Positions 34,567-45,100 of a stretch of 64,000 bases of DNA are shown here, piece by piece (position 1 is the stretch's first letter; each line of letters begins with the position of its first letter). Made by a program: the position numbers and the translations under genes. Source of the DNA: Lewinellaceae bacterium (GTDB lineage: Bacteria; Bacteroidota; Bacteroidia; Chitinophagales; Saprospiraceae). The stretch spans positions 248,001 to 312,000 of the forward strand of contig JACJXW010000004.1 of assembly GCA_020636405.1 (NCBI GenBank). The letters are read 5' to 3'. Under the pieces are notes generated by a model, which ran no database searches, was not told the DNA's origin, and saw only the letters and a program-made list of their open reading frames with translations.

Positions 34567-35076
34567 ATGACACTACGCGAATTGTTCCAACTGCTGGGAG
34601 AACACCCGGAATACATCATCTTTTACTTTTCCATCATTCCCATCATGGCCTTCCTGGCAGGTATTCTCGGAAAGGGGGAGGGCCACCTCTCCCCGTGGCG
34701 CTATCTTTACTCGGCCCTGATCTACTTCGTTTGCGTTCCGGGTATATTTTCCATAACCCTGAGCGTGTACAATTTCCTTTTCGAACGCCGCAGCATTATG
34801 GATGCCGACGTTTTTGCGCAGGTGCTGCCTATCATTTCTATGGTAGTGACGCTGCTGCTCATCCGGCGCAACGTCAGCCTGGATTATATCCCCGGTTTCG
34901 ACAAACTGTCCGGCCTGGTGACGGTCATTTCTGCCGCCCTTATCATTATGTGGTTCGTCGACCGTACCCGTATCATCGTTTTCTCCTACCTCCCGTTCCA
35001 GTATGCGATCCTCATTTTTATCGTTCTGCTGATCGTCATCCGGTATGGGTGGCGGAAGGCGTTTGGGAGCGCGTAG
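34567..35076 (+). CDS. Small multi-pass membrane protein, unknown
   Basis: A 169-residue integral membrane protein with about five predicted helices: YIIFYFSIIPIMAFLAGIL (about residues 16-34), YLYSALIYFVCVPGIFSI (46-63), VFAQVLPIISMVVTLLLI (82-99), GLVTVISAALIIMWFV (115-130) and YAILIFIVLLIVIRYGW (145-161). I do not recognise the family and see no catalytic motif. It follows sucB by 96 bp with a strong hairpin between, so it may or may not share its transcript. Confidence 0.65.
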   Translation: MTLRELFQLLGEHPEYIIFYFSIIPIMAFLAGILGKGEGHLSPWRYLYSALIYFVCVPGIFSITLSVYNFLFERRSIMDADVFAQVLPIISMVVTLLLIRRNVSLDYIPGFDKLSGLVTVISAALIIMWFVDRTRIIVFSYLPFQYAILIFIVLLIVIRYGWRKAFGSA

Positions 35077-35262
35077 GGGGCCCTTCTCCAAAAAACGCAT
35101 ACGAGCTTCAGCGCTTAGCGAACAAGCAACGTTTTGGAGCAAGGTATAAGCTAGCGAAACACATGAAAATGTATTGAAATGCGGTGGAAATGTCCCGCCA
35201 CGGGGCCGGCCCTGCTTGAGCTCGGGACTGCATTTCCCCATTTCTATGCATGCCTAAGCATT

Positions 35263-36702
35263 TCAATCCACCATTAACCCCTCAACCTCCAGTTTTTTCC
35301 TGCTCTTGCTGCGGGACTTGTACTCCTGAAACCGCTGCCGATATTCCTCGATCTCCGTTTCGGACATTTTTTCCTGGAGCCGTTCCGGGATGCTGATGAT
35401 CTCAGGCACCTCTTTGGGGGCTTTATCGACAAACCGGTTGGAGCAGTTTTCCCTTTTGTGCAGTTCGAAGGCATCGTACAGGGTGCCGGTGGCGGTGTAG
35501 GCTTCGTAGAGGAGGTAGTCGCCGTCTACTCTGATGATCTGGTACAATTGGGTATTGGAAGCTACCCGCTCCATCCACTCCTCGAAGTTAAGGTTGTACA
35601 TTTTAGGGCCGCTAACGGATACCACGTAGATGGGCCCCTTATCTTTTCGGCTGGAGCCGTGCTGCAGGTTGTAGCCGCGTCCATAGCTGTGGTCGTGTCC
35701 CTGCAGGACGAGGTCGACGCCGTATTTTTCATAAAGCGGCTGGAACGCTTCCCTGACCTCCTCGTTATCGCGCCCTTTAGCGGTAGAATAGACAGGATGG
35801 TGGTGGGTGACGATGGACCATCGGTTGGGGTTGTCCTCCAGGACGCGTTCCAACCATTCTATCTGGGGTTGTATGGTGGCGGTGTCGGCGTACATGGCCT
35901 GGGTGTTGAGGCTGATGAACCGGGTGCCCTGATAATCGGTGTAGTAGACCGTCTCTTCCAGTCCTTCGGGGCCGTTCAGTGGTAAGGTAAATGTTGGGCG
36001 CCACAGGGCGGACAGAACACGCTTGCCTTGTTCGTCTTTTCCGTATTCGTGGTTGCCCGGGGTGGCGATGTTGGGTTTCATGCCGTAGATCCAGCCGCCG
36101 GCGTAAAACCATTCGCCCCACTCCTCGTCGCGGTTGGCGCGGTTGATGAGGTCGCCGGCGTGCAGCAGGAAATCTACGTCCGGCATAGTGCTGTAGGCCT
36201 GCCGGATGCACCGCGACCACATGGATTTGATGTCGTTCTGCGCATCCCCGAAATAGAGGAAAGTAAAGGGTTTTTCCCTGGCGGCGGCTGTTTCGAAGTG
36301 GAACCATTCGCTCCAGTTTCCGTCGCTGCCTACCCGGTAAGCGTACATTGTTTCCGGCTGCAGGCCGGTAAAGGTGGCGCTGTGGAAGTGGGCGGCGTTA
36401 TTATTGGTGACCAACAACTCGGTGGCCGCCTCCACTTTGGTTGCCTTTGCGGGAAAGTCGGGGGAAGGGTCGGCAGGGGCGATCTCGGCGAAGGCATCCT
36501 TAACCGATACATCGGTCCGCCAGGTGACGGATTGAGTGGTGGCCGGGTCATCGCTCCAGCTGAGGATGATGCGGTCGGGCATCGGTTGGGGAGGGTAGGG
36601 GTCGCTTGTATCAGGATCGGAAGTAGTGAAGGAAGGGTTAATGATTAAAATAGTTGCCAATGCCGTTCCCAGGCAGAAAAAAAAGAGATAAGTATACTTC
36701 AT
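35263..36702 (-). CDS. Purple acid phosphatase-like metallophosphoesterase
   Basis: A 479-residue exported enzyme. The ATG at 36702 (MKYTYLFFFCLGTALATILI) is chosen because it starts directly at the signal peptide. An upstream in-frame start would add 10 residues. An N-terminal fibronectin-like purple acid phosphatase domain (PDRIILSWSDDPATTQSVTWRT, about residues 42-63) precedes a calcineurin-type core with the full metal-ligand series: YFGDAQND, LLHAGDLINR, TPGNHEYG, VTHHHPVYS and QGHDHSYGR. The C terminus is a charged helical tail. It probably hydrolyses phosphate esters in the periplasm or outside. The porin gene upstream on the same strand is of the phosphate-selective type, which suggests joint phosphate scavenging (inferred). 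Confidence 0.88.
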   Translation of the reverse strand: MKYTYLFFFCLGTALATILIINPSFTTSDPDTSDPYPPQPMPDRIILSWSDDPATTQSVTWRTDVSVKDAFAEIAPADPSPDFPAKATKVEAATELLVTNNNAAHFHSATFTGLQPETMYAYRVGSDGNWSEWFHFETAAAREKPFTFLYFGDAQNDIKSMWSRCIRQAYSTMPDVDFLLHAGDLINRANRDEEWGEWFYAGGWIYGMKPNIATPGNHEYGKDEQGKRVLSALWRPTFTLPLNGPEGLEETVYYTDYQGTRFISLNTQAMYADTATIQPQIEWLERVLEDNPNRWSIVTHHHPVYSTAKGRDNEEVREAFQPLYEKYGVDLVLQGHDHSYGRGYNLQHGSSRKDKGPIYVVSVSGPKMYNLNFEEWMERVASNTQLYQIIRVDGDYLLYEAYTATGTLYDAFELHKRENCSNRFVDKAPKEVPEIISIPERLQEKMSETEIEEYRQRFQEYKSRSKSRKKLEVEGLMVD

Positions 36703-36821
36703 ACAGTGGCCAATTTGTGTTCGGAAACACAAAAGTAAGTAAATAAATTAGCCATAGTGACGCCCGGAGGCGTCACTATGGCCAGTTTGAAAGAGATTAT
36801 GCGAAAAAAGTTTTGGGCGGT

Positions 36822-37976
36822 TCAGAAAGAAAGCTGCAGTTGCACCTGCAGGATATCGTTATTGATCTCATTTCCTTTTTCTTCCTGTTTGAAGGTATAT
36901 TCCGCCTGCACCTTGAACGTATGGTCCCTAATGTAATAATTGGCGCCCAGGGAGGTCCATTTCATTTTGCCCCCCATAATGTCATGGGCCAGGTCGTGGT
37001 CCTGGTCGAGCTCCTGGTACCGGACGGCCAGTTCCAGTTTGGGGAGGACAAGGTATGCCGTCTGAACGAAGTAGCCATCGCCATTGATATCGGGCAGCGG
37101 GCCGTTTGAGGTCTCCGTAAAGTGTTCCCGGTATTTGTCATACTCGGCCTCTATCGAGAAGGGGCCATAGTTGAAAAAGAGGTCTACGCCCCAGGCGAAG
37201 AGGTTGAACACGTCGTCGCCGAGCTCTGTTTTCACTACATTGGCCACATTCGCTCCCAGGGTCAGGTGCTGGCCTTGTCCGATGTAGGAGCTTTGGTAAT
37301 CGTCGTACGATCCATTGGGATTGGCAGGGTCGAGCAGGTCAGCGGCGACGCGGGCGACGGTCATGGCGCCCTGGGATTTTCGGGCCAGTACGCTTGAAGA
37401 ACCTGACCGGTTGAATCCCAGGTTGTCAAAAATACCCGCCGAATAGGTGATGTGCCCACCCACCGGCCTGCCATAGATGAGTGCGCCAACCGTGTTGTCG
37501 GTTATGCCCAATACTGTTAAAGCCTCCTTGATCTGGCTGCGGTCCATGAACAGCAGTTTGCTGTCGGAAGTAAGCGCATTACGGGAAAAGACATCGTCTT
37601 CGACACCGACGCGGAAGGTCAGCAGCTCATCGATGACGGGAAAGGTGAACCAGGCGTGTTCCAGCTGTGCCTGAGGAGCCTGGTTGAATTTGCCGTAATT
37701 GTCGACCTTGATCTCGAAATTATAGCTGGCCACGTCAAAAATATTGCCTTTGCCTTTCCAGCGCATCCGCTTGATGTAGAAGTCGTTGTTCTGATCGATG
37801 TCATTGTATTCGTACCGCACCTGCATGCGCACTCCGGGGATAAAGGTGATATTCCCTTTTCCGTCCGGTGTGACATGCTGCGACTGCGTCCATACCGGCC
37901 CTGCGCTCGCCAGGAAGGCGAAGGCGAGGACCAGTATTCGGATGGCCTTATTTTTTTGTTTGTTTATTCTTTTCAT
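36822..37976 (-). CDS. Phosphate-selective (OprO/OprP-type) porin
   Basis: A 384-residue outer-membrane barrel with a signal peptide (MKRINKQKNKAIRILVLAFAFLASAGPVWT). The opening GVRMQVRYEYNDIDQNNDFYIKRMRWKGKG (in two parts, about residues 48-78) and the FEIKVDNYGKF and QLEHAWFTF segments are hallmarks of the OprO/OprP porin family. The final strand ends QVQLQLSF with a terminal Phe. The family forms anion channels, classically for phosphate or polyphosphate. The gene lies between the RND pump genes and the phosphatase on the same strand, separated from the pump gene by 447 bp. Confidence 0.87.
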   Translation of the reverse strand: MKRINKQKNKAIRILVLAFAFLASAGPVWTQSQHVTPDGKGNITFIPGVRMQVRYEYNDIDQNNDFYIKRMRWKGKGNIFDVASYNFEIKVDNYGKFNQAPQAQLEHAWFTFPVIDELLTFRVGVEDDVFSRNALTSDSKLLFMDRSQIKEALTVLGITDNTVGALIYGRPVGGHITYSAGIFDNLGFNRSGSSSVLARKSQGAMTVARVAADLLDPANPNGSYDDYQSSYIGQGQHLTLGANVANVVKTELGDDVFNLFAWGVDLFFNYGPFSIEAEYDKYREHFTETSNGPLPDINGDGYFVQTAYLVLPKLELAVRYQELDQDHDLAHDIMGGKMKWTSLGANYYIRDHTFKVQAEYTFKQEEKGNEINNDILQVQLQLSF

Positions 37977-38423
37977 AATAGAGGGTTTAGAAGTGGTTTA
38001 AATTGTGTGCATTCGAAGTGTAAGCGGCTGCTCTGGCGCCTTGCGGGGATGCTACTGATTCCCTGAGGCGCCCTCCTGTCCCTTCGCCGAAGCTTTCACC
38101 CTCCGGCGTCTCCACTGTAGGGCAATTTCATCGCCGGAAAACGGATCAAGCGTTCGGCGAGGGACAAGCTACACTGTATCGTTCCAGCCGGCGCAGCGGC
38201 ATTAGCGTGGGCATCGGCCAGGGCGCCTTAGGCACGCAAGCGCAGTTTTAGGAGGAAACCAATTTACATTGGTTCATTACGCCTCTTACGGTTTCCGGCT
38301 AACGCTGATCTTCCTGGATAAAACTCCTATACCGGAATCCGGGGCCTTGGTTTGTGGAGCGAGCTGGGGCCGCCTGCCCCAACCCGCTTTCATTCCAGGA
38401 TGCTGGTGCGTTTGTTCTGTCTG
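37977..38423. other. 447-bp intergenic region with large inverted repeats
   Basis: No gene is seen. The arms GTCCCTTCGCCGAA (about 38089) and TTCGGCGAGGGAC (about 38153) are near-perfect complements. A further stem AACCAAT/ATTGGTT lies near 38256-38274. The region could fold as a structured RNA or be degraded mobile DNA. I cannot decide which. Confidence 0.45.
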
Positions 38424-41400
38424 CTACAGGGCCACATCGCCTGTTCGGCGCACATCCTTCTCTGCAAAGCGCAGATAGAGGGACGGCATGACCAGTAGGT
38501 TGAGCAAGGTAGAAGTAACCAGGCCGCCGAGGATAACAATGGCCATCGGCAGCTCTATCTCATGTCCGGGAATATCACCGGACCATACCAATGGCAACAG
38601 TGCCAGCCCGGTGGTGGTGGCCGTCATAAGGATGGGCGCCAGGCGTTCCCTTGCACCGCGCATAACCAGGTCTTTGCCGAACGCCATGCCCTCGTATTTT
38701 TCTAGATGCTGGAAATGGTTGATCATCAGGATACCGTTTCGGGCGGCAATACCCAGGATGGTCAGGAACCCGACCATAGAACCCAGGGAGATGACACCGC
38801 TGCCGAAGTATGCTGCCAGCACACCGCCTACCAGGGCTGTAGGCAACAGCAGGAAGGCCAGCGTGGCCAGCCTTGGGCTGTTGAAGGAAGTATGCAGCAA
38901 CAGGTATATGGCGATCAGCGCCAGCACTGCGAACATCAGCATTCGCCGTTGAACGGCCTGCCGCTCAGCGAATTCTCCCAATACTTCCGGGTGGTATTCA
39001 TGTGGGAAGCTGACCTGGGCCAAAGCTTCATTGACATCAGCCATGACGTCTCCGAGGTCACGGTCGCGTACATTGGCCGCTACGTCGAGCCGCCGGGCGA
39101 GGTTCTCCCGCTTGATTACATTAGGAGTAGGCGTAATGGAGATATCCGCTACTTCCTTCATTCGTACATGGCCGCCGCCCGGGACGTCGATCAGGAGGTT
39201 CTCGATATCGGTCAGGCTGGCTCTTGATTCGGGTACGCTCCACACGTTGACATCGTAAGCTTTGCCATCCCGGAAGATGTCGCCGACTTCCTCACCGGCG
39301 ACCAGCGTGGATGCGGCGCGGCGTACATCGCCGGGCTTGAGCCCATACTGCCTGGACTTTTCGAGGTCAACAACGACCTGGACCTGAGGGATCTCTTCAT
39401 TGAGTTCCACATGCAGGTCGATCAGGCCCTCGATGCCCTCCAGTTTGTCTCTGATCTCCCGCGCTTTGCTGCGCAGCACCTCCAGTTCAGGGCCATATAG
39501 CCTGATAACGATGGATTCGGAGGTGCCGGTCAACACTTCGCGAATCCTCTCCTTCAGGTAAGTGAGCACGTCGCGGTAAAGGCCCGGATAGCCATCGACC
39601 ATCATTTGTATCTTACTAACCGTTTCGTCGTAATCGACATCCGGGCTGACGCTGATCCAGTTCTCTCCGAAGTTGACGCCCACGACTTCGTCCATGTAGA
39701 AGGCCTGGCCGATGTGAGCGCCAAAGTTGCGCACTCCTTCGATGGAGCGCAGCTCTTTACTGCCCTGGATGGTGATCCGGTTCATTTCCGGCCAGGAGGT
39801 GCCCGGCTTGGTGACCCAGTGCATCAGAAAGTCCCTTTCTTTAAACGAGGGCAGCAGGGATTGTCCGAGGCGGGGCAGTACCAGCAAGCCTGCCAGTACT
39901 ACGATGCCGACCACAGCATAGGCCCGCCGGGGCCTGTCGACAATACCGGAAAGGATCCTGTCGTAAATGCCATGTAGCCATTGCAATAGGCGTGGTTCCC
40001 GGCGTTCCAGCGGCACATTGCGCAGGAGGATATAGCTCATGGCAGGTGTGACGGTCAGGGCCACGAAGGTAGAAGCGGCGATGGCGATGGCATAGGAGAA
40101 TGCCAGGGGCTGGAAGAATGCTCCGGACAGGCCCTTCATCACGAAAACCGGCACCAGGGCCGCCACCTCGATCAGGGTAGAAAAGATGATGGCGTGGCGC
40201 ACCTCATAGGAGGCCTCCAGGATAATCTTTCCAAAAGGAATTTTATCTCCCGATTTGCGCAGTTCGCGCAGGCGCCGTACGATGTTTTCCACGTCGACGA
40301 TGGCGTCATCCACCACGGCGCCCAGGGCAATGACGAATCCCGCCAGGATCATGGTGTTGATCGTGGCTCCCCGGAAGTAGAGCACCAGAGCCCCTGCCAT
40401 TAATGACAATGGGATGGCAACGCAGCTGATGAGGGTTACCCGCCATTCGAAAAGGAAAATGAACAGCACCAGGATTACCAGCACACAGGCAATGAGCAAC
40501 GCGCTGCTCAAATTGTCGATCGACATATCGATATAGGTAGCCGGGCGGAAGATCTCGGTATCGATCTCTACTCCGGGCAGGCCGGGCGCCAGTTTGGCAA
40601 GGGCCGCCTCCACCCCTTCGGTAATGTCCTTGGTGTTGCCCCATGGCAGTTTTTCTACAATGAGCATCAGCCCGATAGAGTCATTAATGATGGCGTCTCC
40701 TACCATTTGCTGGTGGTCTACCACGACCTGGGCTACGTCGCTCAGCAACACTGGGCTGCCATCACCATTTGTTTTTACCACCACCTCGGCGAGTTGGCCA
40801 GGGTTGTTGAGCGGCAGTATGTGGCGTACGCCGTATCGGGTATCCTGCGTTTCAATCCACCCGCCGGTGCCGATCATTGCACCCTCGGAATAGCGTAAGA
40901 TACCTACATTCAGTGCGTCGGCTGTAGCCTCCATTACTTCGTCCAGAGTGACGTTGTGCTGAACCATTTTCTCGGGAACGACCTCTACTGCCTGCAGCTC
41001 AATGCGTTCTCCCCAGATGGCCACGTTGGCCACCCCGGGCACGCCCAGAATAGCATCGTTGAGCTTCCAGTAGGTCAGCATGGAAAGGTCGATCACCGAC
41101 AGGCTGTCGGAAGAGATTCCGATCTTCATGCAGCGGCTGGTGGCCGACAGGGGCTGCAACATCAGGGGTGGCGCCGCCCAGGTCGGCAGTGTAGGGGTCG
41201 CAGTGGCAATTTTTTCCGCTACCAACTGTCGGGCCCTCATCAGATCTGTCCCAGACTTAAAGATCATCCGGATAGCGGACAACTGGGAAACGGACTTGGA
41301 GCGCATGATGTCCAGCCCAGGTATGCCGTTGAAGGCCTGCTCCAGCGGAACGGTGACCAGTGCTTCCACTTCATTGGACTCCAGCCCGAGGCATATGGTC

Positions 41401-41549
41401 TGCACCTCAACAACGGGTGGAGCGAACTCAGGGAAGACATCGACTGGCATATTGCGGATCTGCTTGATGCCAAAGTACATCATAGCCACCGCGATAGCGA
41501 TCACAAGATATCGAAACCTGAGGCTCGATTTAACTATAGATCTTAGCAT
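38424..41549 (-). CDS. RND efflux permease (CusA/CzcA-like), second copy
   Basis: A 1041-residue inner-membrane RND transporter. TM1 is at residues 12-29, followed by the VFPEFAPPVVEVQT periplasmic entry that typifies heavy-metal-efflux-type RND proteins. TM2-TM6 lie at about residues 340-475 and include GAVVDDAIVDVENIVRRL, which carries the acidic pair of the proton relay in TM4. The second periplasmic half is followed by TM8-TM12 at about 855-1030 (FLTILGIAARNGILMINHF). The substrate is uncertain: the Met clusters that bind Cu/Ag in CusA are not obvious. Its start lies 16 bp after the adaptor-like gene, so the two are cotranscribed. It is about one-third identical by eye to the pump at 42133. 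Confidence 0.9.
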   Translation of the reverse strand: MLRSIVKSSLRFRYLVIAIAVAMMYFGIKQIRNMPVDVFPEFAPPVVEVQTICLGLESNEVEALVTVPLEQAFNGIPGLDIMRSKSVSQLSAIRMIFKSGTDLMRARQLVAEKIATATPTLPTWAAPPLMLQPLSATSRCMKIGISSDSLSVIDLSMLTYWKLNDAILGVPGVANVAIWGERIELQAVEVVPEKMVQHNVTLDEVMEATADALNVGILRYSEGAMIGTGGWIETQDTRYGVRHILPLNNPGQLAEVVVKTNGDGSPVLLSDVAQVVVDHQQMVGDAIINDSIGLMLIVEKLPWGNTKDITEGVEAALAKLAPGLPGVEIDTEIFRPATYIDMSIDNLSSALLIACVLVILVLFIFLFEWRVTLISCVAIPLSLMAGALVLYFRGATINTMILAGFVIALGAVVDDAIVDVENIVRRLRELRKSGDKIPFGKIILEASYEVRHAIIFSTLIEVAALVPVFVMKGLSGAFFQPLAFSYAIAIAASTFVALTVTPAMSYILLRNVPLERREPRLLQWLHGIYDRILSGIVDRPRRAYAVVGIVVLAGLLVLPRLGQSLLPSFKERDFLMHWVTKPGTSWPEMNRITIQGSKELRSIEGVRNFGAHIGQAFYMDEVVGVNFGENWISVSPDVDYDETVSKIQMMVDGYPGLYRDVLTYLKERIREVLTGTSESIVIRLYGPELEVLRSKAREIRDKLEGIEGLIDLHVELNEEIPQVQVVVDLEKSRQYGLKPGDVRRAASTLVAGEEVGDIFRDGKAYDVNVWSVPESRASLTDIENLLIDVPGGGHVRMKEVADISITPTPNVIKRENLARRLDVAANVRDRDLGDVMADVNEALAQVSFPHEYHPEVLGEFAERQAVQRRMLMFAVLALIAIYLLLHTSFNSPRLATLAFLLLPTALVGGVLAAYFGSGVISLGSMVGFLTILGIAARNGILMINHFQHLEKYEGMAFGKDLVMRGARERLAPILMTATTTGLALLPLVWSGDIPGHEIELPMAIVILGGLVTSTLLNLLVMPSLYLRFAEKDVRRTGDVAL

Positions 41550-41565
41550 GATTTTTGTTTTTTAG

Positions 41566-42018
41566 TTAATGGCCAACTTTATATTCTGTACCATAGAGCT
41601 CGGCAGCTCCCCGTGTTACCACAGTGGTGCCCACCGGCGGCCCTTCGAGCAGGATCGCTTTGTCGCCATCGATGAATTCCACTTTGACCTCATGCCGCAG
41701 GTAGGTACTGGGCTTGGGGTTGGTGTAAACCCAGACGCGTGCTTCCGCGTCATAGATCAAAGCGGAGTAAGGAACTACCAAGGACATCCTCGGAGGACTG
41801 TGGGCAATCATTTCCTCTGTAACCGGTACAGTCAGGATGCCGGTCCGCTCAATGGCCTTGTCGGTCAGGGTCAGCGTGCTCAGCTCACTACCTTCAACAT
41901 GCTCCAGGTGAGCAGGCTCGATGTGTTCGTAGTGACTGCCTTTGTCCTGGCAGGCTGCGAGGTGCAGTGCGGCAATCAGCACTGCAATGGCCACTATTTT
42001 ATTATTGAAAGCTTTCAT
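41566..42018 (-). CDS. Minimal RND adaptor-like lipoprotein
   Basis: A 150-residue lipoprotein (lipobox LHLAAC, Cys23) placed between the two RND pump genes. The mature part shows only the membrane-proximal end of a periplasmic adaptor: LTLTDKAIERTGILTVPV and then VVPYSALIYDAEARVWVY, HEVKVEF, GPPVGTTVVTRGAAELYGTE. The helical hairpin and lipoyl domains that a 350-450 residue adaptor (CusB/CzcB type) uses to reach the outer-membrane factor are absent. The codon pattern and strict spacing (16 bp before the next pump) argue against random decay. It may be a shortened, functional adaptor or a remnant after an internal deletion. Confidence 0.7.
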   Translation of the reverse strand: MKAFNNKIVAIAVLIAALHLAACQDKGSHYEHIEPAHLEHVEGSELSTLTLTDKAIERTGILTVPVTEEMIAHSPPRMSLVVPYSALIYDAEARVWVYTNPKPSTYLRHEVKVEFIDGDKAILLEGPPVGTTVVTRGAAELYGTEYKVGH

Positions 42019-42132
42019 GGCATTTTCTTTTTCTGTTTGTATAATGGAGTTCCGGGTAGGGGTTATGGGTTATTGAATTATGGGCCTATGTCCAGCAACG
42101 GTTCAAAACCCATGGAGCCCCTGGCCAGGGCC

Positions 42133-45100
42133 TCACAACGTCGTCACAACATCCAGGTCGGTTATCGATTTCTCCTCTTCCATGGTCTCTTCCGGCACTT
42201 TCCCGAATGTGAGGTAAAGAGATGGCAATACAAACAGGTTGGCAATAGTTGAGGTAACCAATCCTCCAAGCATCACAACAGACATGGGGCTCAGCATTTC
42301 CATTCCGGGAGATTTGCCGAAGAAGGCAAAGGGAAGGAAGGCCAGTGCAATGGTGATCGTTGACATCAACATGGCCGGCAAGCGATCCTGGATACCACGG
42401 AGGACGAGGCCAGGGCCAAATGTATCTCCGTCCATATCCAGGCGGTTAAAATGTTTAATCAGTAGAACCCCATGGTAGGTTGCTACCCCAAATGCTGCGA
42501 TCAATCCGCCTAAGGCGCCCATTGTGAGATCTCCTCCTGTGAGCCAAATAACTACCATGCCGCCCGACAGGCCGAATAACAGGCTGGGCAAGACGACCAG
42601 GGCCAGGCGCCAGCTCCAGAATGCTGCCTGCAGCAGTAGGATGATGCCGATCAGCGAAGCAATAGCGATGCCCAAGACCTGGCTCTTGGCCTGCTGGATC
42701 TTGGTGTAATCTCCGATCAGTTCCGCATGGTACTCCAGGGGGTAATCCACCTGGGCAATACTGCGTTCTATGTCCCCGGCCACTGCATTGATGTTACCTC
42801 CCGGAATGTTGAAATTGACGTCCATGTATTGAGAAACTTTTTCACGCCGGACGACAGCAGGGTTGGATTTCTCGCGTACATCAGCCACCTCGGCGATTCG
42901 CACGTGGCTGCCATTGGGCGTGTCAACCAGGAGGTTGCGGACGCTATTGATGCTGTTGCGCACTTCGGGAACGCCCCATACGACTACCTCGAATACCTTT
43001 TGGCCTTCGAACAAGCTGCCGACTTGAATGCCCGCCAGCAGGGTTGCGGCGGCCCGCCGTACGTCACCTGGTTTGATCCCGTAATTTTTGGCCTTTTCCA
43101 GGTCTACTTCGATCTCGATGGTGGGCTCCATAGGTGGGTAGTCCACCTGGGGGTCGGTAATACCGCTGATCTCTGAGAGCGCTTTCTGGACTTCTTCTGC
43201 TTTTTGCCTCAATAGGTCAGGGTTTTCCCCATAGACCCGTACAGCATGGTGCTTGCCTCCTGTGCCGCTGAGGTTTCGGTTGAGGACTTGCTCCCGGTAG
43301 GTCAGTATATCGCTTTCCATTCCCGGGTAGCCATCGATGACTTCCTGGAGGGTGGCCAGGGTCTTTTCATAATCCACGTCATCGTCCATGCTGATCCAGA
43401 TCTCACCAGAGTGAACGTTAATGGCCTTGTCGGACATTATGGCCCGCCCGATGTGTGCCGCAACATTGGTAACGCCAGGAACCGTCCTAAGCTTACCGAT
43501 TGCTTCCTGGGTGATCCGGCTCATTTCCGGATGGGAGGTGCCATAAGGGGCATTCCACTGTATCAACAGGTCGCGCTCCTGAGGGATGGGGACCTTTGGC
43601 ATAAGGTTGATCATAGACAGGGCCAGTATCCCAACGACTGCGATCACTGCCATTGTGAGATAGCTCATGGCCGGCCTGTTAACGAAACTTGCGGCGCCTG
43701 AATTGAAGCTATTGACCAGTGAAGCCAGCAAAGAGGACTCGCGTTTGCCGGTACCCGAATGTGAGTACAGCATCAGGCTAAGGGCAGGCGTGACGATCAG
43801 GGCAGTAAGTGTGGAGGCTGCCATAGCCAGTATGTAGGAAAATGCGAGAGGGCTGAGAAATGCCCCGGCCGTACCTTCAAAGAAGAACAGTGGCAAGGCC
43901 GCCAGAACGAGGATCATTGTCCCGAAAAAGACGGGATTGCGTATTTCCCTGGCTGCTTCGAGAATAATGCCTGCGGTTTTTTTATCCGACCCTTTTTCGC
44001 GAGCCTGTTGCAGGCGGCTCCGGATGTTCTCTACGGTACTGATGGCATCGTCGATGATCACCCCCAAAGCTACCATCAGGCCTGCCAGCACCATCATATT
44101 GAAGATGGTACCCTGCAGGTAGAGGACGTAAGCTCCGGCGATCATTGACACTAAGATGGAAATCAGGCTGATCAAAGCGGCGCGCCATTCATAAAAGAAC
44201 AGGAAGAGCATCGCAATGATAAGGGCAAACCCGATACCAAGCGCCATGGTCAGGTTGATGAAGGAGGCCTCAATGAAGTTGGCAGGCATGTAGATCTCTG
44301 TGTCAAAGGTGACGCCGGAAAGGCCGGGCGCCAGTTTCTCGAGGGCATCTTCAACAGCTTCGGTAACTTTTACCGTGCTGGCCCATGGGAATTTTTCAAT
44401 AACCAGCATCAGGCCCGGGTTGCCATTAATAAAAGCATCCCCGATCAGCGGCTGGTGGTTTTCCACCACTGTGGTTATGTCTCCCAATACCATATTATCA
44501 TGGCCATAAACAGCAACCTGGGCTAGGTCTTCGGCCGAAGAGATGGGTAAAAGGTGCCGGATCCCCAGCCTCTGGTTGGGCGTGTCGAAGAAGCCGCCGG
44601 TGCCGGGGGTAGAGGAGTTCAGAAAGGTCAGTGGCGATACCCAAAGGGCCTCTCCGGTGGTTTTGATCACATCATGAAGAGCCACTCCCTTTTCTGCCAG
44701 GATCTCCGGGTTGGCCTGTACCTGTAGCTGCCGTTCGCGCTGTCCCCAGATCGAAACGTTGGCCACTCCTTCCACCCCGGTCAGGTAGGGTTGGATCGTC
44801 CAGCGGGCGAGAACGGACAGGTCGATGAGGGACATTTCCTGGTTGGCCGGGGTCAACCCTACCTTCATTACCCGGCTGGTCGAGGAGTAGGGCTGCAGCA
44901 TGACCGGGGGCCTGGAAACGTTGGGCAGCGCATGTGCCTGGGTAAGGCGCTCCGCTACGACCTGCCGTGCGATCATCGGGTCGGTGCCTGGTTCAAAAAC
45001 ACAGACAACCCTGGACAAACCAGGCAACGATTCTGACCAGATCTCGTCGAGATAAGCGACTCCGTTCAGCAGGTCCTGCTCCAGAGCTACGGTCAGTATT

